Below, one piece after another: positions 1 through 8,775 of a stretch of 64,000 nt of DNA. Origin of the DNA: Ahaetulla prasina (Eukaryota; Chordata; Lepidosauria; Squamata; Colubridae); NCBI RefSeq assembly GCF_028640845.1, contig NC_080542.1, positions 135,836,580 to 135,900,579 on the forward strand. Reading direction: 5' to 3'. Both the position numbers and the translations under genes were made by a program. Under the pieces are notes generated by a model that worked only from the letters and a program-made list of their open reading frames with translations, searched no databases and was not told the DNA's origin. The number at the start of each line of letters is the position of its first letter. The first letter of the stretch is position 1.

Positions 1-457
1 CGGACTCAATAATTTCCCTGTAGAACTGGATCAGCAGCTCCTTGGGCAGTTTGAGCTTTCTGAGTTGGCGCAGAAAGAACATTCTTTGTTGTGCTTTTTT
101 GATGACGTTCTTGATGTTAGCTGTCCCTTTTAGATCTTGAGATATGGTAGAACCTAGAAATGTGAAGCTCTCTACTGTTGATACTGTGTTGTCTAGTATT
201 GTAAGAGGTGGTAGTATGGGACGGTTTCTCCTAAAGTCTACCACCATTTCTACGGTTTTGAGTGTGTTCAGTTCCAGATTGTTCTGGTCATATCACGAGG
301 CTAATTGTTCAACCTTCCATCTGTATGCGGATTCATCGTTGTCCCGAATGAGACCACTCAATGTTGTATCATCTGCAAACTTCAATAGTTTAACGGATGG
401 ATCATTTGAGATGCAGCCATTGGTATATAGAGAGAAGAGAAGTGGAGAAAGCACAAC
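1..457 (-). mobile_element. Snake CR1-superfamily LINE fragment, reverse transcriptase part
   Basis: Minus-strand translation gives a reverse-transcriptase core with SPLLFSLYTN, the catalytic FADDT and IRDNDESAYR. It is closely related to the copy at 54225-55632, which carries the same motifs. The fragment enters from the window edge and stops at about 457, where a hAT fragment begins. The family resembles the Rex1/Babar group of the CR1 superfamily and is probably the one called Snake1 in colubroid studies; the name is from memory. No intact frame remains. Confidence 0.75.
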
Positions 458-632
458 ACAGGGTTGCAGGAGGCTGTCCCAATGGAAAATGGAGCTCGGG
501 AGCCCATTTTTGCTGGCAGAGCGCTCAGGCAACTACAGGTGCCTCCCAACACGAGTGATACCTACCATGGTCCCCCGAGGTCAAACACAACCCTGATGCA
601 GCCCTCAATGAAATCAAGTTTGACAGCCATGA
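458..632 (-). mobile_element. hAT fragment (same family as 50076-50427)
   Basis: Read on the minus strand it matches the element at 50076-50427 from the terminal motif tgtcaaacttgatttcat inward to gcctcctgcaac. The outer terminal bases are eroded (ctggctgtc for caggggtgtc-type end), and the other end is cut at the LINE boundary. Confidence 0.55.
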
Positions 633-1201
633 TCTATACAGTTACAGAGGTAATTCTTGAGTTCATATTGTCCCTTCCTTTGTTTCTTTTTTTTAGCCAG
701 GTTTGCATTGGATTTGTCCTTCAAACAGTGAAAAATACCTTCAAACTGAAGACTGTCCCCCATAACACAGACAACAAAATTAATACACATTTATAATCAC
801 TGTTGACTTGCCTCTGAAAGAAGATCCCCAAACACTTATATTACAAAATTATACGCTGAGTAATCCTTGAGATTCTTGGCACATTTGTGTCTAAATTGAG
901 ACTATGGATGAGAATAAACCCTTTGGAAGCTCTTGCTGTGCCATCCAATGACAAGTTAAAAATAAATTTTCTGGGCTTTATTTAAACAGGATTTTCAATT
1001 CTCTTCTTGGGCTACTTCCAAAAGCTTTGGATGCAACCTCCTGATTTTTCCAGACATTGTTATCCAATTGCCATATTAAACATGAAACAAGGAGAAAGAC
1101 CACAGGATTCATTGGATTTTAATTAAATCAAATTTAGTCTCTTCTTGATCTATTACAGCCCACTGGCACCTGCTTCCCTTTTGAAATTTAACCCTCCAAT
1201 A
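633..1201. other. No gene seen; unassigned flank
   Basis: AT-rich sequence upstream of DIP2C. I recognise no gene, RNA or repeat family here. Confidence 0.4.
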
Positions 1202-1398
1202 TTGTGGTCCCCGATCTTTCTGGTTCTATTAGTGCCAGTGGTGGCAGTGGGGATGGGAGTGGGGTGGGGTTTCCCGCGCACACGAGCTGCTTGCAAATGC
1301 AGCTTCATGCGCTTCTATACTTGCCTGCCACTTGCGTGGCCATTTCCAATGGGCTGCAGCCCAGGATCGGGCTGCAGACTGCGGGTAGGGGACCCCTG
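1202..1398. mobile_element. hAT miniature element, 197 bp
   Basis: It ends in ggggacccctg and starts with an eroded complement (ttgtggtccccgat), the known hAT terminal pattern in amniotes. The flanks ctccaata (1194-1201) and gtccaaca (1399-1406) match at 6 of 8 positions, consistent with an aged 8-bp target duplication. The interior is G+C-rich. Confidence 0.5.
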
Positions 1399-1474
1399 GT
1401 CCAACATACTTTTCAAACTATAAATAAGTTTTACCACACTTCTCACCTTTACCACTGCTTACGGTAAAAAAAAG

Positions 1475-1820
1475 AGGGATGCAGTGGCTCAGTGGCTAAG
1501 ATTCTGAGCTTGTCGATCAAAAGGTTCAGTGATTCAAATCCCTAGTGCTGCGTAACAGGGTGAGCTCCCATTACTTGTTCCAGTTTCTGCCAACCTAGCA
1601 GTTCGAAAGCATGTAAAAAACGCAAGTAGAAAAATAGGGACCACCTTTGGTGGGAAGGTAACAGCGTTCCATGCACCTTTGTTGTTTAGTCATGCCGGCC
1701 ACATGACCACAGAGATATCTTCGGACAGCGCTGGCTCTTCGGCTTTGAAATGGAGATGAGCACCGCCCCCTAGAGTTGGGAACGACTATCATGTATGTGT
1801 AAGGGGAACCTTTACCTTTA
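1475..1820 (+). mobile_element. Sauria-type tRNA-derived SINE
   Basis: The head (gatgcagtggctcagtgg, then a B-box-like gattcaaatccctagt) is tRNA-like. The body contains the conserved phrases gccaacctagcagt and cggccacatgaccac, and the tail ends gaacctttacctt, the 3' end shared with Bov-B LINEs. The copies at 38013 and 41866 are close relatives. It would have been retrotransposed by Bov-B machinery encoded elsewhere. Confidence 0.85.
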
Positions 1821-1885
1821 TGATAAAAAAATATACACTTGATTGTGGTTAGTATCAGGTTAGTTTAATAGAATTAGTGCTAAAG

Positions 1886-2010
1886 CAGTGTTTCTCAACT
1901 TGGCAGGTTGAAGAGGTGTGGACTTCACCTCCCAGAATTCTGCAGCCAGCTGGGGAATTCTGGGAGTTAAAGTCCACACCTCTTCAACCTGCTAAGGTTG
2001 AGAAACACTG
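1886..2010. mobile_element. Foldback hAT miniature element with perfect 8-bp duplication
   Basis: The terminal repeats cagtgtttctcaac and gttgagaaacactg are exact complements, and nearly the whole element is an inverted repeat around ccagctgg. The flanking 8 bp are identical on both sides: tgctaaag at 1878-1885 and 2011-2018. This is the best-preserved member of a foldback family also seen at 10884, 14763, 19185, 26434, 39141, 43141 and 58775. Confidence 0.85.
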
Positions 2011-2018
2011 TGCTAAAG

Positions 2019-3131
2019 CAACATTGGAAGTGGTTTCAAGGTGGAAGTGGGAACTGTTTGTGTAGTAGAACGTGACTGAATTAATAACGTTAGAGTCACC
2101 AGATCTGATCTGCAAGGGTGGAAATAACCATTAGATGGTGGCAAAGAGATATGAAAATTTAATAGTGCTGCCAATTCAGATCTGACAGCCTTAAAACACC
2201 TTTTTCCCAAAGGAATTTGTAGTCGTAACTCCTAGATCTCATTATGGAGCAGGTCAGTGTCTACAACAGTCTCTGGTAGGGTGATGTGAGAAGCTGAAGG
2301 CAAACAGTATAAAAGCTAATGGAGCTAGAAAGAAATTAAATTATATTTTGATTAAAAATGCTCCCTTCATAAAGTCTTATTTACTCAGAATTGACCATGT
2401 TCAGATGGATCAATAATTGTCATTCATGGCATTCAAATTAACAAGTTAAAATATTGCCCCAAGTGATTACAGCTATTGAAAATATGTTTTCCTATGACAG
2501 AAATGGACTGTATTGGTATAAAACTTAAGTTTTTAAAAAATTATTAACACTGGGATTGTATACAGATTTATCCTGTCCTGCTGTCACTTCTGGCCAAACA
2601 GGTTTTGCAGCATATTTATTTATATTTTTCTGGTTATACAGGTTGATATCTGAATTCTTAATGTATCTAGGGTGGAGGCAGATTTTTTTAAAAAAACAAA
2701 ACCTTAAATCAATCTCTAAGAATTTTTGCTTCTATGCAGGCTGATGGCCCTTCACCTCCACAACCCTAACTCTACAAAAACTGATAAAATCTTTTTATGG
2801 AACCTAAATTTGGCCTGAATGATGCTTAATAATAGAAATAACAGGACTACTGCAGGATGTTTGCTGCACAGAAAAATCAAATTTTATTTTGTTGTAGTGT
2901 AGTGGAGAGGAAATAAATTCAATGGCCTTCATTAAATGTTCTCAAAAAATTACAGTGATATTCAAGGGTCAAGGGAGAGTGACCATGATCATGGATAAAG
3001 GCTTTCAAGTGGAGAGGAAACAGTAAGAAAAGATAAAGATTATGGAGTGGACAATAAGAAAACATATAGATTCATGTAATTTATGTTTTATATTATATTC
3101 TTTCTTTTCTTTTAGAGTACAAGGTCACATT
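2019..3131. other. No gene seen; unassigned flank
   Basis: AT-rich sequence with no coding signal, RNA gene or repeat that I can name. Confidence 0.4.
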
Positions 3132-3330
3132 CAGATAGTCCTTGACTTGCAACCACTATGGAGTCCAAAATTTCTCATTGCTAAGCTAGGCAGTTGGCAA
3201 GTTATGCCTTCTTTTATGAACTTTTTGCCACAGTTGTTAAACAAACCACTGTGGTTGTTATGTGACTCATGTGTCATTAAGTGAATCTGGCTTCTCCCAT
3301 TGACTTTGCCTGTTGGAGACTGGCTTGAAT
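3132..3330. mobile_element. Tigger/mariner-like miniature element, truncated
   Basis: It begins cagatagtccttgacttgc and continues with the family phrases ccacagttgttaaa and attaagtgaatctggctt. The other terminus (ggactacctg) is missing. The family is complete at 17815-18190 and 58970-59450. Confidence 0.65.
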
Positions 3331-3660
3331 CACAAGACTTTGGGATGCTGCATCTCTCAGATACTTTACCTGTTCCCAAGCACCCAAATTTTAATTATGT
3401 GACGTGACCCGCATTTGGCCCCTATTTCTTACTGAACTACTAAAACTAAGCTCACCAGAAAGAAGAACACTCACCCATCCACAGACATAAATTCTCTTCT
3501 CCATGTTTTATAGATTTGCTTATAGATAAGGGATGGGATATGAGAAGAGGTATAGCTGGTAACCTTATAGGGGGCAAAGATTTTTAAAATCTGTTTATAC
3601 TTATGATGAAGACTGGAAGACAATTCTTTATGATTTTTAAAAATCACAGTTCTTTCTTTT

Positions 3661-3740
3661 TCTTTCTTCTCTCTCTCTCTCTCTCTCTCTCTTTCTTACC
3701 TTTTTCCTGAACCTTTTCTTTTTTCTTCTTCTTCTTTTTC
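3661..3740. repeat. Pyrimidine microsatellite, (CT)n and (CTT)n
   Basis: A polypyrimidine tract with a pure (CT)n core at about 3669-3692, followed by imperfect cttctt units. Confidence 0.85.
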
Positions 3741-4269
3741 TCTAAGTTTAGTTTGTAGTTTTAATCAAAACTATGTTTGATAAATCAATGTGTGTATCCT
3801 GGAGCAAGCAGTTAGGGTTTTTGGAAACCAGGTTTCCAGAAGAACAGTTGAAAGAGTGGGTATGTTTAGAATAATGTTCCTCTAACTTGTTATAATTCAA
3901 TGTTTAGAAAATGTGGGTGGTGTCCAATAAACAAACACACATTCAAGTTTGCATTTTTAAGACTATGGGAGTTTATGTTTTTCAATGGGTAAAGTTATAA
4001 TTGTATTTGGGCAAACCTTTGATTTTTGAAGGATTTACCGTGTTTACCAAAATATGTGTGAAATTTTGAAATCTAAAAATTAACTAATCTCATTTTGTGT
4101 GCCTGATGTTTTAATAATAGCTCTTAGTATAAACTTGCTTAGCATAAACTTTTCAACAGAATAATCTTCGGTAAAAAAATAGGAGCAATGATAATAGGTT
4201 AGAAATGATTAGATCCCAAACTCAATTAAATCTCAGTTTTCAATATTTATCACTGGATTTCCTACTTAC
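3741..4269. other. No gene seen; unassigned flank
   Basis: AT-rich, no recognised feature. Confidence 0.4.
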
Positions 4270-4463
4270 ACCTTTCCTTGTAGCTTTTGCAAGATCACAG
4301 ATCCACTTAATGGATTCAGATACGGATTTTGCACTCGTAATTGCATTTGCAGCCTGTTCAGTATTGTTCATTTTCTGGATTTTAGTCATCACATGACTAC
4401 TGGACTCATCATTTGAATGCTTCAGTAAGGCAGTTTCAGCTCTGATCAATTTTGGTAAACAGT
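4270..4463 (-). other. Exon-like open stretch, unknown gene or pseudogene
   Basis: On the minus strand an open frame of about 64 codons lies between an acceptor-like tttgtttccatag (ending at 4464) and a consensus donor gtaagt (4264-4269). The translation reads as a soluble, mixed helical protein (for example ETALLKHSNDE, then TKIQKMNNTEQAANAI and SIKWICDLAKATRK), unlike the low-complexity frames around it. I do not recognise the protein. It could be an exon of a divergent upstream gene, a retrocopy fragment or an unnamed transposon. Chance is also possible, because splice-like motifs are common. Confidence 0.25.
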
Positions 4464-4575
4464 CTATGGAAACAAAAGTGATGTCGATCTGGTTTGGCCA
4501 GCCTGATCATGGGGAACATCTGAAAATGGTAGGGGAAGAGTGGACCCCAAACTTTTTGAGAATCTTTGGTTAGGG

Positions 4576-4817
4576 CAGTGTTGAACTTTTTTGGCACCGA
4601 GTGCCAAAACACCGAGTGTGTGTGAGTGCATGAAACTGGAAGAGCAGCCGCTCAGCGCTGGGCAGCTGCTTTTCCAGTTTCTGGTGCTCCTGTGTGCGTG
4701 AACACCAGCTGGCTGGTGCATCGGAACCTGGAAGAGGAACAGGCGATGGCTTGTGTGCCCTGAGAGATGGCTCTGTGTGCCACTTTTGGCACGCGTGCCA
4801 TAGGTTCATCATCACGG
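4576..4817. mobile_element. hAT miniature element, 242 bp
   Basis: Left end cagtgttgaacttttttggcaccgagtgcc and right end ggcacgcgtgccataggttcatcatcacgg are inverted repeats shared with the element at 40731-41184. Flanks ggttaggg and ggttacga match at 6 of 8, an aged target duplication. Confidence 0.7.
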
Positions 4818-4830
4818 GGTTACGAAACAT

Positions 4831-4985
4831 CTTCTAAGCTGGCTGGTGACCTTGGCCCAAGTCACTCTCTCTCAGCTCAACTCAACCGATCTCACAGGGT
4901 TGTTGTTGTGGGGGAAACAGGAGGGAGAAGACGTATTAGGTATGTTCGCTACCTTGAGTTACTTATAAAGTAATAAAGGTGGCAT
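4831..4985 (+). mobile_element. CORE/MIR-like SINE fragment
   Basis: The phrase ctggtgaccttggcccaagtcactctctctcag followed by cacagggttgttgt matches the CORE-SINE/MIR pattern. The end (ccttgagtta...aaagtaataaa) resembles an L2/CR1-driven tail. No tRNA head is seen, so it is truncated. Confidence 0.5.
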
Positions 4986-5499
4986 GGATGGATAAATAAA
5001 CAAGCAGGCAGGCAAATCTTCTCAGTTGCTCCAGAAGGTAAGCCTCGAGTAGGCAGAAAACAACAAAAAAGCAGATTTTGGCTAAACTTCTAGGAAAAAT
5101 GTCCAAATGGTTATTCAATAGTGAGGAAGGAGGTAGCCATGGGAGACAGATGGCCCTCCTAAGAAAATGGAGTAGACACTTTTAACTCCATCCTGCAAAG
5201 TTTGTAGAACTTGCATGGAGAAATAAGGTTGAGAAGACTCAGATCCTTTGGCTGCAGGATTACCCTGTCTAAATTTACAACCCAAGTTTACTTTACAGCG
5301 GTTTTGTAATCTCAGGGTGCATACCATCGTACCGTATTGCTTCATATTTACAAAACCATCTGGAGACCGTTTGGGTAGACAGTCGTTGAAATTATCAACA
5401 CCATAATCCTGGGGCAGAACCAACAGATGGAGAGCAGCGTTTCTTGATCGCTCCTTTTGCAACGTCTGCCGAATCCCACCGAAGCCGGTGTAAAATCAG
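4986..5499. other. Promoter-proximal flank, no gene seen
   Basis: Moderate-complexity sequence leading into the CpG island. The minus-strand open frame of 115 codons at 5115-5462 shows no domain or family resemblance and is treated as chance. Confidence 0.4.
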
Positions 5500-5856
5500 C
5501 GCGGTCCGGGAATGCGCCCCTCCCCCATACCCACCCGCTCCCCGTTACACATGTACACAGGCCACCTCCACAGCCAGGCCGGGGACCCTCTTCCTCGCGC
5601 GCTGTCTTTTTTTCGGGGAGCCTCCCCGTTTCCTCGGGCGCGGAGGCGCGCTTGCAGCTTGGCTAGCCGGCCGGCTGGCCGAGGGGCCGGGAAAAGAGGA
5701 GGGGGCTTCCCCGGAGGCGCGCGTACTCCAGCGCCCCCCCGCGGTCCCCGTTGCGCCCAGCCGGGTCACGTGCGCGAGTGACAGAAGCGAGCCGCCCCCG
5801 CCGCGGCACCGCAGTTCCTCGCCGCCGCGCGGCCGGGGTGGAGCGAGGGAGAGCGC

Positions 5857-6038
5857 GCTGCTGCTGCTGCTTCTTCTGCTGCTGCTGCTGCTGCCGCTGC
5901 CGCCGTCGCTGCTGCGCCCAGTGCGTGAAGCCGGGAGGGAGGCAGCGGCGAGGTTGCAGCGGGCCCGCTCGGCTCCGTGCCACCCCGCCGAAGGCTCGCC
6001 CGGATCGGGAGGCGGCGTGAAGAAGCAGCAGCAGCAGC
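5857..6038 (+). repeat. CTG/CAG inverted repeat in the DIP2C leader
   Basis: A CTG-rich arm at 5857-5876 is exactly complementary over 20 nt to a CAG-rich arm at 6019-6038, leaving a 142-nt loop. Further CTG units continue to about 5893 and CAG units to about 6051, so several registers of pairing are possible. Trinucleotide tracts are length-unstable, and a transcript containing both arms would fold into a strong hairpin ending about 20 nt before the upstream ORF. Confidence 0.7.
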
Positions 6039-6059
6039 CGCAGCAGCAGCCACGCCACC

Positions 6060-6077
6060 ATGGCGGGGCTGAACTGA
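6060..6077 (+). CDS. Upstream ORF, five codons, optimal Kozak
   Basis: The sequence gccaccATGG is a textbook optimal initiation context. It opens the frame Met-Ala-Gly-Leu-Asn-stop, 360 nt before the DIP2C start. No other ATG occurs between it and 6437. If transcription starts upstream of 6060, ribosomes should initiate here first and reach the main ATG by reinitiation, so the uORF would reduce or condition DIP2C translation. Its presence is seen directly; its effect is inference and depends on the unknown start site. Confidence 0.55.
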   Translation: MAGLN

Positions 6078-6436
6078 AGCGGCGGCGAGGGAGGAGGGAG
6101 AGCGCTCTGCATACCCTCCTCCAGCCCATCCCTGGTGGAGCTGGGCTGGGCAGGGCTGGCGCTGCGCGTCGCGGGGATCCTTCCCAGCTGAGCCCGCGCG
6201 ATCACTCGGGCACCAGAGCCCGGCGCGCGGGGGTGGGGAGGGCCGGGCGCTTTTGTGCTTTTGCCCCTCGCTCGCACGCTCCCTTGCCCGCCCGCCCGCC
6301 CGCCTCTCCCTTTCCCGTCCTTCCTCCGGGGCGGCGTGTTTGTGTGCACGGGTCGCGAACAAAGACCCCCGGGCGCACCCGGCGCGGCAGAGAAGGGCGC
6401 GGGGCGAGCTAGAAGATCGCCTTCCCAGGATCGACT

Positions 6437-6521
6437 ATGGCGGATCGCAGCCTGGAGAGCCTCTCTCTGCCGCTGGAGGTGAGAGCGCGGCTGGCCGAGC
6501 TGGAGCTGGAATTGTCGGAAG
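6437..6521 (+). CDS. DIP2C: DIP2C-like first coding exon (disco-interacting protein 2 homolog)
   Basis: The exon encodes 28 residues plus one base: it starts MADRSLESLSLPLEVR and ends in a run of alternating Leu/Glu followed by SEG. From memory of the family, human DIP2C starts almost identically (MADRSLEG, then LPLEVRARLAELELELSEG), while DIP2A and DIP2B diverge in the first ten residues, so C is the best paralogue. This segment opens the DMAP1-binding domain; the full protein (about 1,550 residues) continues with two adenylate-forming AMP-binding domains linked to acyl and lipid metabolism. The start is supported by A at -3 and G at +4, an in-frame TAG at 6410-6412 and no closer upstream ATG. 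The GTAAGG donor at 6522 interrupts a codon after its first base (phase 1). The remaining exons lie outside the window. Confidence 0.9.
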
Positions 6522-6527
6522 GTAAGG
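6522..6527 (+). other. DIP2C: Splice donor of DIP2C exon 1
   Basis: The sequence GAAG|GTAAGG is a near-consensus 5' splice site. It falls where vertebrate DIP2 proteins end their first coding exon (after ...LSE, splitting the Gly codon). The open frame runs on to 6757 but loses all family resemblance here, which supports intron sequence after 6521. Confidence 0.85.
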
Positions 6528-6659
6528 GGAAGCCGGCGCGGGGGTGGCGGGGCGAGACCTCCGCGGCCGGAGCCCGAGCTTGTTCCCTGGTGCCTCCTCG
6601 GGGCGCATGGCACTGCGCCGGCACCGCGCACTCCCCGCGGTCAGGGGAGGTCCGGTGGG

Positions 6660-8695
6660 AGAGGGAGCGCCCATCTTCCGCTGGGGAATTCGTGGGTGCT
6701 CCCGAGGCAAGGGAATCGGCGGGGCGGCTGGAGGGCGCGAGGTTGGGGTGCGCGTAAATGTGCAGGCGCTACCTGGAAGGTGAATCTGTCTCCTCTGCAG
6801 TGTGCAGGGTCTCGCCATCCCGCGTGTGGGTGGGTAGGTGGGTGGGTGTGTTTAGATTTGGCATGTGTCAGTTGATTCTTGTGGGCGTCAGTTCCTCCTG
6901 GTATGTGGGTGACATAGCCAAAGAAATGGGGTGTGTATGTGTGTGTGTGTGTGTGTGTAAAGATCCCTGCTGAGATTCCTTCCCCCCCCCATCCCCCTTT
7001 TCCTCTCTCGCTCTTTCCACTTGGAGCTCTGGGTCCTAGGGGAGCGGAGGCAGGACTGCATTTATTCCTCGTTCTTTCTAGTTTCTTCAGAAACTGGTTA
7101 TTAATGTCATTGCGCTGAAGGGGGGTGGGGAAAGTGATTCTCGATGGCGGCTGTTGTCTTTGCTAGCACCATTTGGGGTGGCTGTGTATTCAAGATATGG
7201 GGGGGGGTGTTCTGCTCGGTGATAAATCCCGTTTCCTTCTTCCTTCCTTCCTTCCTTCTTTTTTTTCCCCCTCTTCCTTTTGCTATTCTTCCTGCCACAG
7301 TGGTAGGAAAGATAGAAGGAAGAGGAGGAGATGTTGGCCGAAGAGATGCTGCTCCAGCATTGTATGCTTTATTACAGAGAATGGAAAATCTTTAGGGCTG
7401 GGCTTATGAGGAATCTCATCCTGCTAAGAGGGGGGAAAAATACAGTTTTGGTGTAAAGAAATCTCCACCAACACCAACACCACCACAAGCTTTTTCCCTT
7501 ACCTAATGTAAGGATTCCTTTGCTCTTCGGGTTTTTATCTAGAGAAGAATCTAGTGGTTCCCTATTTAATCAAGTTTTGGATAGGCACCGTCAGTGCCAG
7601 TGGAGTGGTTTTCTTTCTTATTATTCTTACCTATTTCAGAGAAAGAATAAAAGAGATTGTGGGGGGGGGGCGAGGTGGTTGTGGCTTATTTTCACACTTT
7701 GATTGAAGGTAGTGCAATTATTCAAGATTTTGGTCCTTTATTGGGCCCTGGGAAGTTGCTTCTGCATTTTAAAAAAAAATCTTGCAGATTTCTTAAGACT
7801 GTATTCTTTTTCTCATTTGGCTAATAACCCGTTGAATGGTGTGATGCACGTCTTACGCAAAGTGTGTATGTGGCTGCGTGTATTACAGAACCTTTTCCTG
7901 GTTGCCAGTCCAAACATTACATGTTCCGAAGCTGACACATTTTCGATCCGATTTGACGTATTTCCTTTTCCTAGCTGTATTTCTCTGGCTCAAGTCAAAA
8001 TCTCCACTTGTAGCCAATCTTTCAAGTACTTAAGGAAAGAATGCTGGGGTGTGGGGGGAGGGTTGTAATTTTGGGGAAAAGCCTTTCTTTTCCTTTTTGG
8101 AAAAGGTTTGTTCCCATCACATTTCGAAAGTCAAAGGGAGCTGGACATAACCCTGCACATCTCCAAAATAAGGAATGGGATAGTTCGACACACAGCCTGT
8201 ATTTCTTTCTTCCTTTTCTCTTTCCAATGTTTTTTTTTCCTTGTGTAACGGTTTCAGAAGGGCCTGTAGCCAGAAAGTTAAAAGCACTCATGCCATTTCC
8301 ATTAGTGGGGAAGAACTGGTGCATTTTTTTCTTTTAACACATGGGAGGGGGGAGGGTAAACCATTGGGACTGCTAGAGTCCTTTTGCATTCCTCTATCAT
8401 GTAAAGGGCAGAAGAGAGGAGCAGCAGCTGTATTAAGAGGTTAAAGCAATATTGACTTATTCAGGTGTGGGTTTGGTTTGTTTCTAAGCTGACAGAGACA
8501 GGCAGTGAATTTCTGCACACAAAACCACGCTTGTAGATCTGAATAGTGTATGTGTAAAAACAAAGTGCTGTGATAGAAGCACCCTTGTAAACTGTCCAAC
8601 TTGTAAAGTCCAAAAAGATTTTCCTCCCAAAACAAATTATAGGAAATTCTGTGTCGGAGAGCGGATGACTGTTCTGTTCAGTTTCCAACTTCTAT
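6660..8695. other. Start of DIP2C intron 1, simple-sequence rich
   Basis: Base composition drops from CpG-island to AT-rich. It holds short runs: (GTGG)n near 6826-6850, (GT)n at about 6932-6958, poly-C and poly-G runs, and (TTCC)n near 7239-7258. No exon or named element seen. Intronic enhancers are possible this close to a promoter but cannot be called from sequence. Confidence 0.5.
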
Positions 8696-8775
8696 TAATC
8701 CTGCAATCCAGCAGTCCTGATGGGGTAGTACAATCCTGTGACCTCCACTCAGAAGTAAGCTGCACTGTGTTAAAA
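8696..8775. mobile_element. Degraded hAT-type fragment (relative of 38416-38505)
   Basis: Contains ctgcaatcc...cactcagaagtaagctgcactgtgtt, the diverged left half of the palindromic element at 38416-38505. Family assignment is tentative. Confidence 0.35.

Larger units (their letters stand above)
5500..6660 (+). promoter_or_regulatory. DIP2C: CpG-island promoter and 5' leader of DIP2C
   Basis: About 1.1 kb of very G+C-rich, CpG-dense sequence stands out sharply from the AT-rich surroundings and ends just after exon 1. It includes an E-box CACGTG (5767-5772, within GTCACGTG), GC-box-like CCCGCCCG repeats near 6285-6305, and no convincing TATA box, as expected for a dispersed housekeeping-type promoter. 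The transcription start cannot be placed from sequence. The several long open frames on both strands here are a by-product of high G+C and few stop codons, not genes. Confidence 0.8.

Noticed and set aside
1475..1560. tRNA gene suggested by a tRNA-like head at the SINE start.
   Set aside because: It is the degenerate tRNA-derived head of a SINE with body and tail attached, repeated at 38013 and 41866; no intact cloverleaf.
5444..6631. Long open frames on both strands across the CpG island, up to 322 codons, with poly-Leu, poly-Gln and poly-Ala runs.
   Set aside because: They arise from G+C-rich sequence with few stop codons and from CTG/CAG tracts read in different frames. None shows a domain, and they overlap each other on both strands.
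6522..6757. Continuation of the DIP2C frame beyond the exon.
   Set aside because: A good splice donor falls exactly where the family resemblance ends, so this is intron read-through.
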